Part shown: piece after piece, positions 13,005 through 13,131 of the stretch
Position numbering within the stretch: position 1 is the first letter of the stretch
How the letters are laid out: each line of letters begins with the position of its first letter
Assembly: GCA_002405805.1 (NCBI GenBank)
Contig: DHMN01000059.1
Span: 10,743 to 23,873, forward strand
Length of the DNA stretch: 13,131 bases
Direction: 5' to 3'
From: Cyanobacteria bacterium UBA4641
GTDB taxonomy: Bacteria; Cyanobacteriota; Vampirovibrionia; Gastranaerophilales; Gastranaerophilaceae
Notes under the pieces: generated by a model
What the model saw: the letters and a program-made list of their open reading frames with translations, nothing else
The model's database searches: none
What the model was told of the DNA's origin: nothing
Translations under genes and position numbers: made by a program

Positions 13005-13082
13005 GTCACCCTGAACAGCAGGAGCAGAGTGCGAAACGAAGTGGAGTCATGTTTTATGCGACTGCGGAGTTTCAGGGTCTCA
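13005..13082 (+). repeat. Hairpin repeat unit with expanded loop
   Basis: Arms GTCACCCTGAA (13005-13015) and TTTCAGGGTCTCA (13070-13082) match the unit at 1579-1606. About 50 extra bases (GAGCAGAGTGCG...GCGACTGCGGAG) fill the loop in place of about 5. It starts 21 bases after the engB stop and could also act as a transcription end signal, though no T-tract directly follows. Confidence 0.65.
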
Positions 13083-13104
13083 AACTGAACACTTTAGCCT
13101 AACT

Positions 13105-13131
13105 GTCATTCCGAACTGCGGATTTTGGCAA
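13105..13131 (+). repeat. Partial hairpin repeat cut by window end
   Basis: GTCATTCCGAAC (13105-13116) is the left arm of the TTCCGAA-type unit (compare the minus strand of 1645-1672). The right arm would lie beyond the window. Confidence 0.5.

Overview
The window is AT-rich bacterial DNA carrying ordinary bacterial genes with Shine-Dalgarno sites. The best guess for the source is a gut-type non-photosynthetic cyanobacterium (Vampirovibrionia/Melainabacteria, order Gastranaerophilales). The reasons are a Cys-rich prepilin-like protein with a DINGxKGPNKWGxDIF motif, exported TPR proteins, small orphan proteins carrying an FKG motif, and intergenic gaps full of short hairpin repeats. This is inferred from family resemblance, not proven.

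Layout. (1) 1-1346: two small orphan genes in tandem, each with the same 12-base leader motif, its own Rho-independent terminator, and a 3' UTR word complementary to the leader motif. (2) 1347-1888: a repeat-rich spacer without credible genes. (3) 1889-2047, minus strand: a 52-residue orphan gene with a strong promoter and terminator. (4) 2280-7385, plus strand: a methyltetrahydrofolate:corrinoid protein methyltransferase-like gene, apparently leaderless, followed by a tight run of an exported 17-repeat TPR protein, a small lipoprotein, a C_GCAxxG_C_C redox protein, a CrcB/Fluc fluoride channel and endonuclease IV. (5) 7386-8493: repeats flanking an orphan minus-strand gene at 7658-8023. (6) 8494-10263, minus strand: the prepilin-like gene with its own consensus promoter, and a XerC/XerD tyrosine recombinase. 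(7) 10352-12983, plus strand, divergent from xer: a second exported TPR protein, an 85-residue orphan, and the essential ribosome-assembly GTPase EngB. (8) 12984-13131: further hairpin repeats, cut by the window end.

How the genes fit together. The 3237-7385 run mixes envelope proteins (TPR, lipoprotein) with genes that look like stress housekeeping (redox protein, fluoride export, base-excision repair). The gaps of 4, 24, 0 and -22 bases suggest one transcript and translational coupling. The 10352-12983 run is joined the same way (gaps of 8 and -4). Most promoters that can be read are of the extended -10 type (TGn before the -10 hexamer). The most unusual signals are non-coding: a repeat family whose two best copies differ only by transitions, with every stem change paired by a compensating change, and the matched 5'/3' UTR words around the two tandem orphan genes.
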